Below, in pieces: positions 53,535 through 61,833 of a stretch of DNA of 64,000 nt (the first letter of the stretch is position 1; each line of letters opens with the position of its first letter). The translations under genes were made by a program, and so were the position numbers. The notes below the pieces were generated by a model. The model worked only from the letters and a program-made list of their open reading frames with translations. It was not told the origin of the DNA and made no database searches. Source of the stretch: JACVRW01 sp963819635 (GTDB lineage Bacteria; Actinomycetota; Thermoleophilia; Solirubrobacterales; Thermoleophilaceae); NCBI GenBank assembly GCA_963819635.1, contig CAWFWX010000003.1:620001-684000 (forward strand), in the 5' to 3' direction.

Positions 53535-55283
53535 ATGGCTGTTACAACCGAGCCGCGGGCCGGCCGGCCCGTCGGGCTTCAGGCAGCGACGGTCGCCGAG
53601 GCGTTTCAGGCCACCGCCGATGCCCATCCGGACCGGGTCGCGCTGAGGACCAAGGGCGACGAGTTCTCGATCAGCTGGCGGGAGTACGCCGACAGGGTCG
53701 AGGCCACAGCGGGCGGTCTCGCCGGGCTCGGCCTCGGGCGCGGCGACACCATGGCGATCATGCTCACGAACCGGCCTGAGTTCCACTGGTTCGACACCGC
53801 TGCGCTCCACCTCGGCGCCACGCCGTTCTCGCTCTACAACACCTACACGACCGAGCAGATCCAGTACCAGGTGGAGGACGCGGGGGCGCGGATACTCGTC
53901 ACGGAGAAGGCCTTCGCGGAGCGTGCGGAGGGCCTGACCGGCCTCTCCCACGTGCTCGTCGTGGACGATGCGGACGCGGCCCCCGTCGAGGACAACGCCT
54001 CCGAGGACTTCGACTTCGAGGCCGCCTGGCGCGCCGTCAAGCCCGACGATCTCCTCACGCTCATCTACACGTCCGGGACCACCGGCCCGCCGAAGGGCGT
54101 ACAGCTCACCCACGCCAACCTGGTCGCCGGCATCAGCGGCTTCGACGAGGTGATCACCTTCCCCGACGAGGGCCGCGTCATCTCGTGGCTGCCGATGGCG
54201 CACATCGCGGAGCGGGCCTGCTCGCACTACCTGCCGATGTTCGTGGGCTTCTCGACCACCTGCTGCCCCGACCCGCGCCAGGTGGTGGTCTACCTCCCCG
54301 AGGTGAAGCCGAGCTGGTTCTTTGCGGTGCCGCGCATCTGGGAGAAGCTGAAGGCGGCGATCGAGGCGAGCGTCGAGGCCGAGCAGGACGAAGCAAAGAA
54401 GCAGGCGACCCAGTGGGCGCTGGGGGTCGGGCTCCGGAAGGTGCGCGCCGAGCAGGCAGGCGAGCCGGTGGACGAGGAGCTCGCCGCCGAGCACGCCAAG
54501 GCCGACGAGCTGGTTCTCTCCAAGATCCGCACACGGCTCGGCCTCGATCAGGTCGAGTCCGTGAACGTGGGCGCGGCGCCGACGCCGCGCGAGGTGATCG
54601 AGTTCTTCCACGCGATCGGCATCCCGCTGGCGGAGCTGTGGGGGATGTCCGAGACGACCGGCTACGGCACGTGCAATCCGCCGGGCCGGATCAAGATCGG
54701 GACCGTTGGCCCGCCCGCGCCAGGCGCCGAGGTCAAGCTCGCCGACGACGGCGAGGTGCTGATCCGGGGGCCGTTCATCATGACCGGCTACCGCAACCAG
54801 CCCGACAAGACACGCGAGACGATCGACGAGGAGGGCTGGCTCCACACCGGCGACATCGGCGAGATCGACGACGACGGCTACGTGAAGCTCGTCGACCGCA
54901 AGAAGGAGCTGATCATCAACGCCGGCGGCAAGAACATGTCGCCCGCGAACATCGAGGCGAAGGTCAAGGCCGCGAGCCCCGTGATCGGGCAGGCCATCGC
55001 CATCGGGGACGGGAAGCCCTACAACGTCGCGCTGATCACGCTCGACCCGGACGTGGCGCCCGCCTTCGAGCAGCAGCACGGGCGTGACGGCCTGGAGGCG
55101 GAGGTCGCCCGCGGTGTGCAGGCCGCCAACGAGCAGATGGCCCGCGTCGAGCAGATCAAGAAGTACAGGCTGCTCGACGAGGAGTGGCAGGCCGGCGGGG
55201 ACGAGCTGACGCCCACCATGAAGCTGAAGCGCAAGCCGATCAACCAGAAGTACGCGGCGGAGATCGCCGAGCTCTACGCATAG
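53535..55283 (+). CDS. long-chain acyl-CoA synthetase (AMP-dependent)
   Basis: 582 aa from the ATG giving MAVTTEPRAG; a GTG 15 codons upstream is possible. ANL superfamily: P-loop-like LIYTSGTTGPPKGVQ, the A5 motif ELWGMSETTGYG, the A8 hinge GWLHTGDIGEIDDDGY, and the adenylating lysine near the C terminus in PTMKLKRKPI. The QYQVEDAGARILV segment fits FadD15-type long-chain enzymes. Activates fatty acids to acyl-CoA. Confidence 0.9.
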   Translation: MAVTTEPRAGRPVGLQAATVAEAFQATADAHPDRVALRTKGDEFSISWREYADRVEATAGGLAGLGLGRGDTMAIMLTNRPEFHWFDTAALHLGATPFSLYNTYTTEQIQYQVEDAGARILVTEKAFAERAEGLTGLSHVLVVDDADAAPVEDNASEDFDFEAAWRAVKPDDLLTLIYTSGTTGPPKGVQLTHANLVAGISGFDEVITFPDEGRVISWLPMAHIAERACSHYLPMFVGFSTTCCPDPRQVVVYLPEVKPSWFFAVPRIWEKLKAAIEASVEAEQDEAKKQATQWALGVGLRKVRAEQAGEPVDEELAAEHAKADELVLSKIRTRLGLDQVESVNVGAAPTPREVIEFFHAIGIPLAELWGMSETTGYGTCNPPGRIKIGTVGPPAPGAEVKLADDGEVLIRGPFIMTGYRNQPDKTRETIDEEGWLHTGDIGEIDDDGYVKLVDRKKELIINAGGKNMSPANIEAKVKAASPVIGQAIAIGDGKPYNVALITLDPDVAPAFEQQHGRDGLEAEVARGVQAANEQMARVEQIKKYRLLDEEWQAGGDELTPTMKLKRKPINQKYAAEIAELYA

Positions 55284-55330
55284 CGACCCGCCCTCGCAGG
55301 AGGGCGCGCGTCGAGCGAGAAGTCACCGCC

Positions 55331-55729
55331 ATGCTCAAGGGCTTTCGGGACTTCGTGACCGGCGGCAACCTGATCGAGGTTGCGGTCGGCCTGATCATGG
55401 GCCTCGCCACGTTCGCGCTGGTGCAGGCGCTGGTCACGGACCTGGTCACCCCGATCATCGCCGCCATCGTCGGCGAGCCAAGCTTCGGAGACCTCACCTT
55501 CACGATCAACGGCAGCGAGTTCCGCTATGGCGACTTCATCAACGCGACGATCGTCTTCGTCTCGACCGCCGCCGCCGTCTACTACTTCGTCGTGGTGCCC
55601 TATCAGGCCTACCAGCGCCAGCGAGGCGTGACCCCCGAGACACGTCCCTGCCCGGAGTGCACAACCGAAATCGCGGTCGCGGCGAGGCGCTGCCCGAGCT
55701 GCACGGCCACCGTAGCCGCCGCCTCCTGA
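55331..55729 (+). CDS. mscL: large-conductance mechanosensitive channel with C-terminal zinc ribbon
   Basis: 132 aa from the ATG giving MLKGFRDFVTGGNLIEVAVG; the upstream open frame is a shadow of the synthetase gene. Two membrane helices match MscL: the pore-lining helix VAVGLIMGLATFALVQALV and the second FINATIVFVSTAAAVYYFVV. Instead of the usual C-terminal helix bundle it ends in CPECTTEIAVAARRCPSC, a zinc ribbon. It releases solutes on osmotic downshock. Confidence 0.88.
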   Translation: MLKGFRDFVTGGNLIEVAVGLIMGLATFALVQALVTDLVTPIIAAIVGEPSFGDLTFTINGSEFRYGDFINATIVFVSTAAAVYYFVVVPYQAYQRQRGVTPETRPCPECTTEIAVAARRCPSCTATVAAAS

Positions 55730-55750
55730 GCACTAGCATGCTGAGCTGGC

Positions 55751-56197
55751 ATGGCGCGCTCCCAGAAGACGCTTCCGACCGGCGCGGAGGTGGACGCGCT
55801 CATCGCCGCGGTGCCGGACGAGAAACGGCGCGAGGACGCCCGGAAGTTGTGCCGGCTCCTGGCCGGGTGGACCGGCGAGCCACCGGCGATGTGGGGGTCG
55901 AGCATCGTGGGCTTCGGCAGCTACCACTACCGCTACGAAAGCGGACATGAGGGCACCGCGGCCCTCGTCGGCTTCGCGCCGCGGAAGGCGAGTCTCGTCC
56001 TATATCTCGTCGGCGGGTTCGAGGACCGGTACCCGAAGCTGCTGGAGGGGCTCGGGCCGCACAAGAGCGGCAAGGGCTGCCTATACCTGAACCGCCTGGC
56101 CGCCGTCGATCTCGCCGTGCTGCGAGAGCTCGTGGAGCACACCGTGCGGGTGCACCGCGGCGCCGACCGCGAGGCCGGCGCCGCCGATACCGCCTAG
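55751..56197 (+). CDS. DUF1801-domain protein
   Basis: 148 aa with the family pattern RREDARKLCRLLAGWTGEPP, WGSSIVGFGSYHYRYESGHEG, LVGFAPRKASLVLYL and KSGKGCLYLNRL. DUF1801 proteins are small, soluble and of unknown role. It starts 21 nt after mscL and overlaps the stop of the convergent secreted protein by 4 nt. Confidence 0.87.
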   Translation: MARSQKTLPTGAEVDALIAAVPDEKRREDARKLCRLLAGWTGEPPAMWGSSIVGFGSYHYRYESGHEGTAALVGFAPRKASLVLYLVGGFEDRYPKLLEGLGPHKSGKGCLYLNRLAAVDLAVLRELVEHTVRVHRGADREAGAADTA

Positions 56198-58191
56198 GGG
56201 ACCCTGCGTTCCGCCTCGCTCGGGTCCGGGGCACCGGGGCCAGCGGTGTCGTCGGTGCCGGGCGGGTTCGCCGGGTCGCGCAGCGTCCCGTAGAAGTCGA
56301 GCCTGTTCCCGCCGGCAACCTCCTCGGTCTCGCCGGGGTTCACCGGGTCGGTGACGCCGTCGTTCTGCAGATACGGGATCTGGCTCGGGTCAGGAGCCTC
56401 GCCGCCGTTCGGGTCAAGGGGATCGCCGTAGTTGACGGGGCCACCGGGCGCGTCTGTATTCGTGCAGTCCGGACCCGCGCCGGCGCCGTCCACGCCACCT
56501 TGACTCCCCCGGACCGGGTTGGTCGTGGTGTCGCTTTCGCCTACCGAGAGCTCGTTGATCGGGCCGTCATCACATTCAGGCCCTGAGGACGGGTCCGGCC
56601 GCAGGCCCTCCGGCGCGTGACCACAGTCGGCGCCGCCGGTGGCGCAGGAGAACAGCGCGGTGAGCATGGCGAGCCGCTCGCAGTCGACCTGGCAGGTCGG
56701 CTCGTCGGTCATCCCCCCGGGGCACTCGGCATCCTTCTCGCCGGCGTCGGTGACGACCTTGCAGGACGTGGTTCCGTCGGGCTTTTCCGTCTTGACTCCC
56801 GTCTCCTTGGACCCATCGGAGTTCGTCTGGTTGTAGGCGGTGTGCTTGTTGCCCTCGGGATCGGTGTAGCTCTCCGACGCCCACTTGACCGTCGGCTCCT
56901 GGGTCGACGTCGAGGTCGACCCCTTGGCAGAGGGCTCGTACGACGGGCTGGCGCTGGTGCGCTCACCGTCGACCGGCTCCGGATCCTGCTTGGGCTCACT
57001 CCCGCCCTGCGTGGTGCTCCCGCCTGTGGGCTGGGTGCCGCCGGTTGTGGTGCCGGAGCCGCTGCCGGATTCCGGCTTAGGCGCCCACGTGGAGGGCACG
57101 TTTCCCTTCAGGATGTCCGCCGGTGTAGGACGCGAGTCGCCCTTCTTGAGTCCTAGCGACCCGGGCTTCAGCTCCTCGACGGCGACGATGGTGTCCTTGC
57201 CGCCCTTCTCGATGACCCTCCCGACCGCCCCGACGGCCTTGCCGGTGGCGTCGGAGTACACATCGACCTCCGCCCAAGTATCGCCCCAGGCGGGATTCTG
57301 GATCTTGTACCCGCTGCGGTACGGCAGGTCCTCGAGCGGCCGAAACTCGAAGAACGGAGTGACCACTCGGCCGTCGGGCCGCTTCTCCGGCTCGAGCTCA
57401 ACGCGGGTGCCGGCCGCCGTGGTCTCCTGGGTCGGCGGAGGCTCGGTGGGCTGGAGCTTCGCCCCGCCGTCCGGCTGGCCGCCGCTCGCCTTCCCCAGGC
57501 TGCCGTCGGCCTTCGGATCCCAGGTGTGCGGCTTCTTGCCGGCGGCCGACGAGCCCTCCGGCGGCACCGGGCGCTCATCGCCGACCTTGACGTCGATGGA
57601 CCCCGGTACGTACTCGACCACCTGCGTGACCTTCTCGGGCCCGTCCTTGGGCGTCTCCGTCTGCACGACGCCGAGCTGGCGGGCGCTGTTCGGCGCAAAG
57701 TAGACCGTTTCCGTGTGCTTCGTGCCGTCGGGGCCGACGGTCTCCCAGGTCGTGCGGACGTAGATCTCACCGTCGATGATGTCGCCGGAGGCCGAGGGGA
57801 TGAACTCCGTGATCCGGGTGCCCTTGAGGTCGCCCTCGCCGATGGTCTCTTCGATGCGACGCCCGTAGGTTGCGGCATCCAGAGTGGCCTGCTTGAGCTG
57901 CTCTGCGCGCTCGGCGGCGGCCTTCTCGTCTGCCGCCGCCTTCTCCGCCGCAGCGCGCTCCTCGGCGACCGCCTGCGTGAGCGCCTCCCAGTATCCGTCC
58001 GAGTGGGAACCGGCGTACGCGAACGCCTCGGCCATCTCCTCGTTGTCTGCGGAGGCCGCGAGGCTCGCCGGTCCCTCGGCCCGCGCGTCCTGTAAGGGGA
58101 TTACAGCGAGGCAGGCCAGAGCAACACAGCCCGCTGTCGCGAGGCCGGTGACGATGGTTCTACGTCTGGGCGAAGGCTCGGTATCGGTCAT
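56194..58191 (-). CDS. large secreted repeat/low-complexity protein
   Basis: 665 aa. Start is the ATG giving MTDTEPSPRRRTIVTGLATA, an exported protein with a twin-Arg-like basic N terminus and hydrophobic stretch (cleavage near ARA-E). Residues 45-100 form an Ala/Glu helix (EERAAAEKAAADEKAAAERA). Then come beta domains with repeats of the form PGSxxxKxGDxRPxP (two copies), a Thr/Gly/Ser-rich linker, and a Cys-rich segment (CQVDCERLAMLTALFSCATG). No catalytic motif is recognised. Probably an envelope or matrix protein. No LPXTG is seen. Confidence 0.75.
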   Translation of the reverse strand: MTDTEPSPRRRTIVTGLATAGCVALACLAVIPLQDARAEGPASLAASADNEEMAEAFAYAGSHSDGYWEALTQAVAEERAAAEKAAADEKAAAERAEQLKQATLDAATYGRRIEETIGEGDLKGTRITEFIPSASGDIIDGEIYVRTTWETVGPDGTKHTETVYFAPNSARQLGVVQTETPKDGPEKVTQVVEYVPGSIDVKVGDERPVPPEGSSAAGKKPHTWDPKADGSLGKASGGQPDGGAKLQPTEPPPTQETTAAGTRVELEPEKRPDGRVVTPFFEFRPLEDLPYRSGYKIQNPAWGDTWAEVDVYSDATGKAVGAVGRVIEKGGKDTIVAVEELKPGSLGLKKGDSRPTPADILKGNVPSTWAPKPESGSGSGTTTGGTQPTGGSTTQGGSEPKQDPEPVDGERTSASPSYEPSAKGSTSTSTQEPTVKWASESYTDPEGNKHTAYNQTNSDGSKETGVKTEKPDGTTSCKVVTDAGEKDAECPGGMTDEPTCQVDCERLAMLTALFSCATGGADCGHAPEGLRPDPSSGPECDDGPINELSVGESDTTTNPVRGSQGGVDGAGAGPDCTNTDAPGGPVNYGDPLDPNGGEAPDPSQIPYLQNDGVTDPVNPGETEEVAGGNRLDFYGTLRDPANPPGTDDTAGPGAPDPSEAERRVP

Positions 58192-58277
58192 GGCCAAAGC
58201 GTCCACCCTGGGTGGCTCGCCGAGTAGGCCCCCTAGGGCTGATTCAGTCAGCCCTCCAGCTAGGCTGAGGGTCGCGA

Positions 58278-59576
58278 ATGGCCTCCAAGAAGCAGATCGA
58301 CGTCGGGGGCGTGAAGATCGGGGGCGGTGCTCCGGTCGCGGTCCAGTCGATGACCAAGACGGAGACCGCGGACTTCGACGCCACCATGAAGCAGATCCAC
58401 GCCATCGCAGAGGCGGGCGGGGATCTCGTGCGCTGCGCCGTGCCGCGCGACGAGGACGTTCGGGCACTCGAGCGGATCGTCGCCGAGTCGCCGATCCCCG
58501 TGATCGCCGACATCCACTTCAACTACACGCTCGCGCTGAAGGCCATCGACGCGGGCGCTCACTGCATCCGCATCAACCCCGGCAACATCGGCGGGCACGA
58601 CAAGGTCGGCCAGGTCGTGGACAGGGCACGCGAAGCCCGTGTGCCGATGCGCATCGGGGTCAACTCCGGGTCGCTTCCGAAGCACCTCCACGAGCTGGAG
58701 CGCGAGAACCCGGTCGAGGCGCTCGTCGCGGCCGCGCTCGAGCACGTGGAGCTGATGGACCGGCTCGGCTTCGAGGACTTCAAGGTCTCGATCAAGTCCA
58801 CGAACGTTCCGAACACGATCGCCTCGAACCGGCTCCTGTCGCAGAAGATCGACAACCCGCTCCACCTCGGCATCACAGAGGCCGGCACCAAGTGGTCCGG
58901 CTCGCTCAAGTCCGCCGTGGGCCTCGGCACGCTCCTCGCCGACGGCATCGGCGACACGATCCGCATCTCGCTGTCGACCTTCCACGCCGAGGAGGAGGTC
59001 AAGGTCGCCTGGGAGATCCTGAAGGCGCTGAAGCTCCGCGAGCGCGGCCCGGTGCTGATCGCGTGCCCGACCTGCGGACGGCTTCAGTTCGACATGGACA
59101 CCGTGGTCGCCGAGATCGAGGAGCGCCTCCGGCAGTACGACGACCCGATCGAGGTCGCGGTGCTCGGCTGCGCCGTCAACGGGATCGGCGAGGCCTCGCA
59201 TGCCGACTTCGGCATCACCGGGGCCAAGAACGAGGGGCTGATCTTCGCCCACGGCAAGCCGCTCAGGAAGGTGCCCCAGGACGAGCTCGTGGACGCTCTC
59301 TTCGCGGAGATCGACAAGTCGATCGACCGCGGAACGATCATCGTCGACGAGCACGAGGCGGCCGAGGGCGCCGAGTGGCTCGAGCAGATCGAGGAGGAGA
59401 ACGCCGGCGAGCTGACGCCCGAGCGAATCGCGGCTATGGAGGCCGCCGCCGCGACCGAGGACGCCCTGGACGGGAACGGACAGGCGCTGCCGATGGCGGG
59501 GGCGCCGAAGGCCAAGCGGATCGCGCTCGACGAGGACGCCTCGCCGACGGCGGGGCGGCGCTTTACGCGAGCCTAG
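58278..59576 (+). CDS. ispG: 4-hydroxy-3-methylbut-2-enyl-diphosphate synthase
   Basis: 432 aa. The TIM barrel starts IGGGAPVAVQSMTKTETAD and the iron-sulfur domain is at the C-terminal end. Cluster cysteines are in LIACPTCGRLQFD and AVLGCAVNGIGEA, and the catalytic Glu is in EASHADFGITG-type context. Penultimate step of the MEP pathway. It is about 60 residues longer than the core, with an acidic Ala-rich tail. It lies downstream of dxr/rseP as in many actinobacteria, but separated by five other genes. Confidence 0.94.
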   Translation: MASKKQIDVGGVKIGGGAPVAVQSMTKTETADFDATMKQIHAIAEAGGDLVRCAVPRDEDVRALERIVAESPIPVIADIHFNYTLALKAIDAGAHCIRINPGNIGGHDKVGQVVDRAREARVPMRIGVNSGSLPKHLHELERENPVEALVAAALEHVELMDRLGFEDFKVSIKSTNVPNTIASNRLLSQKIDNPLHLGITEAGTKWSGSLKSAVGLGTLLADGIGDTIRISLSTFHAEEEVKVAWEILKALKLRERGPVLIACPTCGRLQFDMDTVVAEIEERLRQYDDPIEVAVLGCAVNGIGEASHADFGITGAKNEGLIFAHGKPLRKVPQDELVDALFAEIDKSIDRGTIIVDEHEAAEGAEWLEQIEEENAGELTPERIAAMEAAAATEDALDGNGQALPMAGAPKAKRIALDEDASPTAGRRFTRA

Positions 59577-59743
59577 GCGGCTGCGCGCTGAGCCGGCTTC
59601 TCACCCGCGCGGGGCGGCGGGAAGCAGAGGCTCCGGTGGACCACCGTCGTGCCCTGAACGGCGTCGAAGCGGACCAGATACTGGTCACACGCCTCGATTG
59701 GGCGATGGCACACCTTGCAGGTGGGGCGGGTCGCAGGAGTCAT
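59573..59743 (-). CDS. 56-aa zinc-finger-like protein
   Basis: Too short for common cut-offs. The reading frame starts MTPATRPTCKVCHRPIEACD and ends AQRAAA, with a CxxC-H pair, a later Cys and HRSLCFPPP, giving five Cys/His metal ligands. It starts 3 nt after the stop of the GGDEF/HD-GYP gene on the same strand and so is probably co-transcribed with it. Its stop overlaps the ispG stop. Function unknown. Confidence 0.6.
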   Translation of the reverse strand: MTPATRPTCKVCHRPIEACDQYLVRFDAVQGTTVVHRSLCFPPPRAGEKPAQRAAA

Positions 59744-59746
59744 GAC

Positions 59747-61744
59747 CTACCGAAATACTTCTCCATGTGCCGGACGTTCCCTTGAAACGACCCTGCAAAA
59801 CGCATCTACCACCATTGGGTCGAACTGTGTCCCCGCACAGCGGCGGAGCTCCTCGATCGCGGCTGCCTCGCTCACCGATTCGCGGTACGGCCGTTCGGTG
59901 GTCATGGCGTTGAATGCATCGCAGACGGAAACCACGCGCGCGCCCAGCGGGATCTCGTCGCCGCTCATGCCGTCCGGATAGCCCGAGCCGTCCCAGCGCT
60001 CGTGGCTCGAGCGGACGAGGCGCGCAACCGGGCGCAGGGCGGGGGCGGCCAGCAGGATGCGCTCGCCGATCAGCGGATGACGGCGCATGAAGCTCCACTC
60101 CACCGGATCGAGCGGGCCGGGCTTGTCGAGGATCGCGTCGGGGACGGCGATCTTGCCGACGTCGTGGAGCTCGGCGGCGCGCGCCACCTCGTCGAGCCCC
60201 TCGGGGCCCATGTGCAGCTCACGGCCCACCGCCAGGGCGAGATCGCCGAGGTCGCGCAGCCGCACGTCCAGGTCGGGGCGCCGCTCAGACAGCGTCCGCA
60301 GCAGAACGTCGCGGGACTGGCGGCCGGCGGACATCCGGCGCTCGCCCTTGCGAGCGTACATGCGCCGGTCGGCGAGCTGGAGCGCGAGCGTCGGCGTGTC
60401 GGCCTCCTCGGGGAGCACCACGACGCCGAACGAGCTGGTGACCTCGAAGCCCTCGCCGCGCTCGTGCAGGGCGGCAGAGGACGCGGCGAGGATCGGGTCG
60501 ATCCCATCGCGGTCGGGGGAGATGAGCACGCAGAACTCGTCACCGCCGAGCCGGTAGGCCTGCCCGTGCGGGCCGACGGCCTCGGCGAGCCGCCCCGCGA
60601 GCCTCACGAGCAGCTCGTCGCCGGCGGGATGGCCGAACGCGTCGTTGTACTCCTTGAAGCCGTCGAGGTCGAACAGCAGCAGGGCCCGCGGCCGAGCCAG
60701 GTCGGCCAGGCCGAGCTGGGTCTCGAGGTCCGACATCAGGCTGCGCCGGTTGCGAAGGGCCGTCAGCGAGTCCGTCCGCGCCTCGGTATGAGTCTGAGAC
60801 AGGGTGCGCTGATTCTCGAGGAACGCGAGCGCCATCCGCGCCAGGGCCAGCAGGAGCGCCCACCCGGCCAGGCTGACCGCCGCCGTGTTGACCCGCTCGA
60901 AGTGGTCGTAGACGAGCAGCTGGACCGCGACGACGCCGCAGCCCACCGGCACGGCCATGATCACCCAGTCGTGCAGCGCGATCTTCTTCGTAGACGTCCA
61001 CGCGGCGAGCGCCACGAGGAAGGCCGACGCCGGCCAGGCGGCGTCGAGGAGCGTGCCCTCGACATACGTCCCCTTGGCCGTCTGCACGAGGTAGACGCCG
61101 TCGGCCACGGCGCTCAGCGCGAGCCCGCCGCCGAGTAGGAGCCAGACCGGGTCGAGCCGCCACCCGTTCAGGCCGAACACGGTCACGACGAGGCTCATGA
61201 GGAGGAGGTCGCCGACCGGGTAGGCGAGGTTCACCGCGATCTGCGCGGGGCTGCCGCTCGTGGCGTCCACGATCGGCTGGAAGGCGAGCGTCGCGATTAT
61301 GGCGGCGACCGTGAGGGCGGCGACGGCACCGTCGAGCCAGAGGCTGCTCCGGAACGACTCGGCGCGCGAGCGCGCCACGAGCAGGAGCCCTGCGTAGCTC
61401 GCCGGGTAGAAGCCCAGATAGAGGACATCCGACAGCGATGGGTAGGGCGGGTTCGGGTCGTCGGCCAGCAGCAGCGTCCAGGTGATGTCACCGGCGGCCC
61501 ACGACAGGAGCCCCGTGCCCATCAGGAGCCAGGCCAGGCGCTCCTTGCGGATGGCAACCCCCCGCAGCAGGCACATTGCTCCGGCGCCGACGGTGGCCCC
61601 GCAGTAGACCCAGTCCTGAAAGAAGTCGTTCAGACCCTGTGATCCGGGCTGGAGGACGATATTGAGGGCGAACGCGAGCGCGCCAAGGCCCGTCAGTGCC
61701 CCGAGGGCATACAGCAGTACTCTCAGCCTGGGTGAGACGTCCAT
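59747..61744 (-). CDS. membrane GGDEF and HD-GYP protein (c-di-GMP turnover)
   Basis: 665 aa. About eight N-terminal membrane helices (residues 8-300) are followed by a GGDEF domain (motif YRLGGDEFCVLIS near residue 398) and a C-terminal HD-GYP domain with HDVGKIAVPDAIL and HERWDGSGYPDGM. GGDEF makes and HD-GYP breaks cyclic di-GMP. The usual inhibitory RxxD site five residues before GGDEF is absent. Start placed at MDVSPRLRVLLYALG. Divergent from proS (89 nt between starts). Confidence 0.88.
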   Translation of the reverse strand: MDVSPRLRVLLYALGALTGLGALAFALNIVLQPGSQGLNDFFQDWVYCGATVGAGAMCLLRGVAIRKERLAWLLMGTGLLSWAAGDITWTLLLADDPNPPYPSLSDVLYLGFYPASYAGLLLVARSRAESFRSSLWLDGAVAALTVAAIIATLAFQPIVDATSGSPAQIAVNLAYPVGDLLLMSLVVTVFGLNGWRLDPVWLLLGGGLALSAVADGVYLVQTAKGTYVEGTLLDAAWPASAFLVALAAWTSTKKIALHDWVIMAVPVGCGVVAVQLLVYDHFERVNTAAVSLAGWALLLALARMALAFLENQRTLSQTHTEARTDSLTALRNRRSLMSDLETQLGLADLARPRALLLFDLDGFKEYNDAFGHPAGDELLVRLAGRLAEAVGPHGQAYRLGGDEFCVLISPDRDGIDPILAASSAALHERGEGFEVTSSFGVVVLPEEADTPTLALQLADRRMYARKGERRMSAGRQSRDVLLRTLSERRPDLDVRLRDLGDLALAVGRELHMGPEGLDEVARAAELHDVGKIAVPDAILDKPGPLDPVEWSFMRRHPLIGERILLAAPALRPVARLVRSSHERWDGSGYPDGMSGDEIPLGARVVSVCDAFNAMTTERPYRESVSEAAAIEELRRCAGTQFDPMVVDAFCRVVSRERPAHGEVFR

Positions 61745-61833
61745 TCGGGTCTTCCTGCCGAAGTGGCCTATTCCCGGTGTGGATCGGCTTCGCGGAGGCA
61801 GAACTGAAGGGGCACTGAATAGACTCGCCCGCC

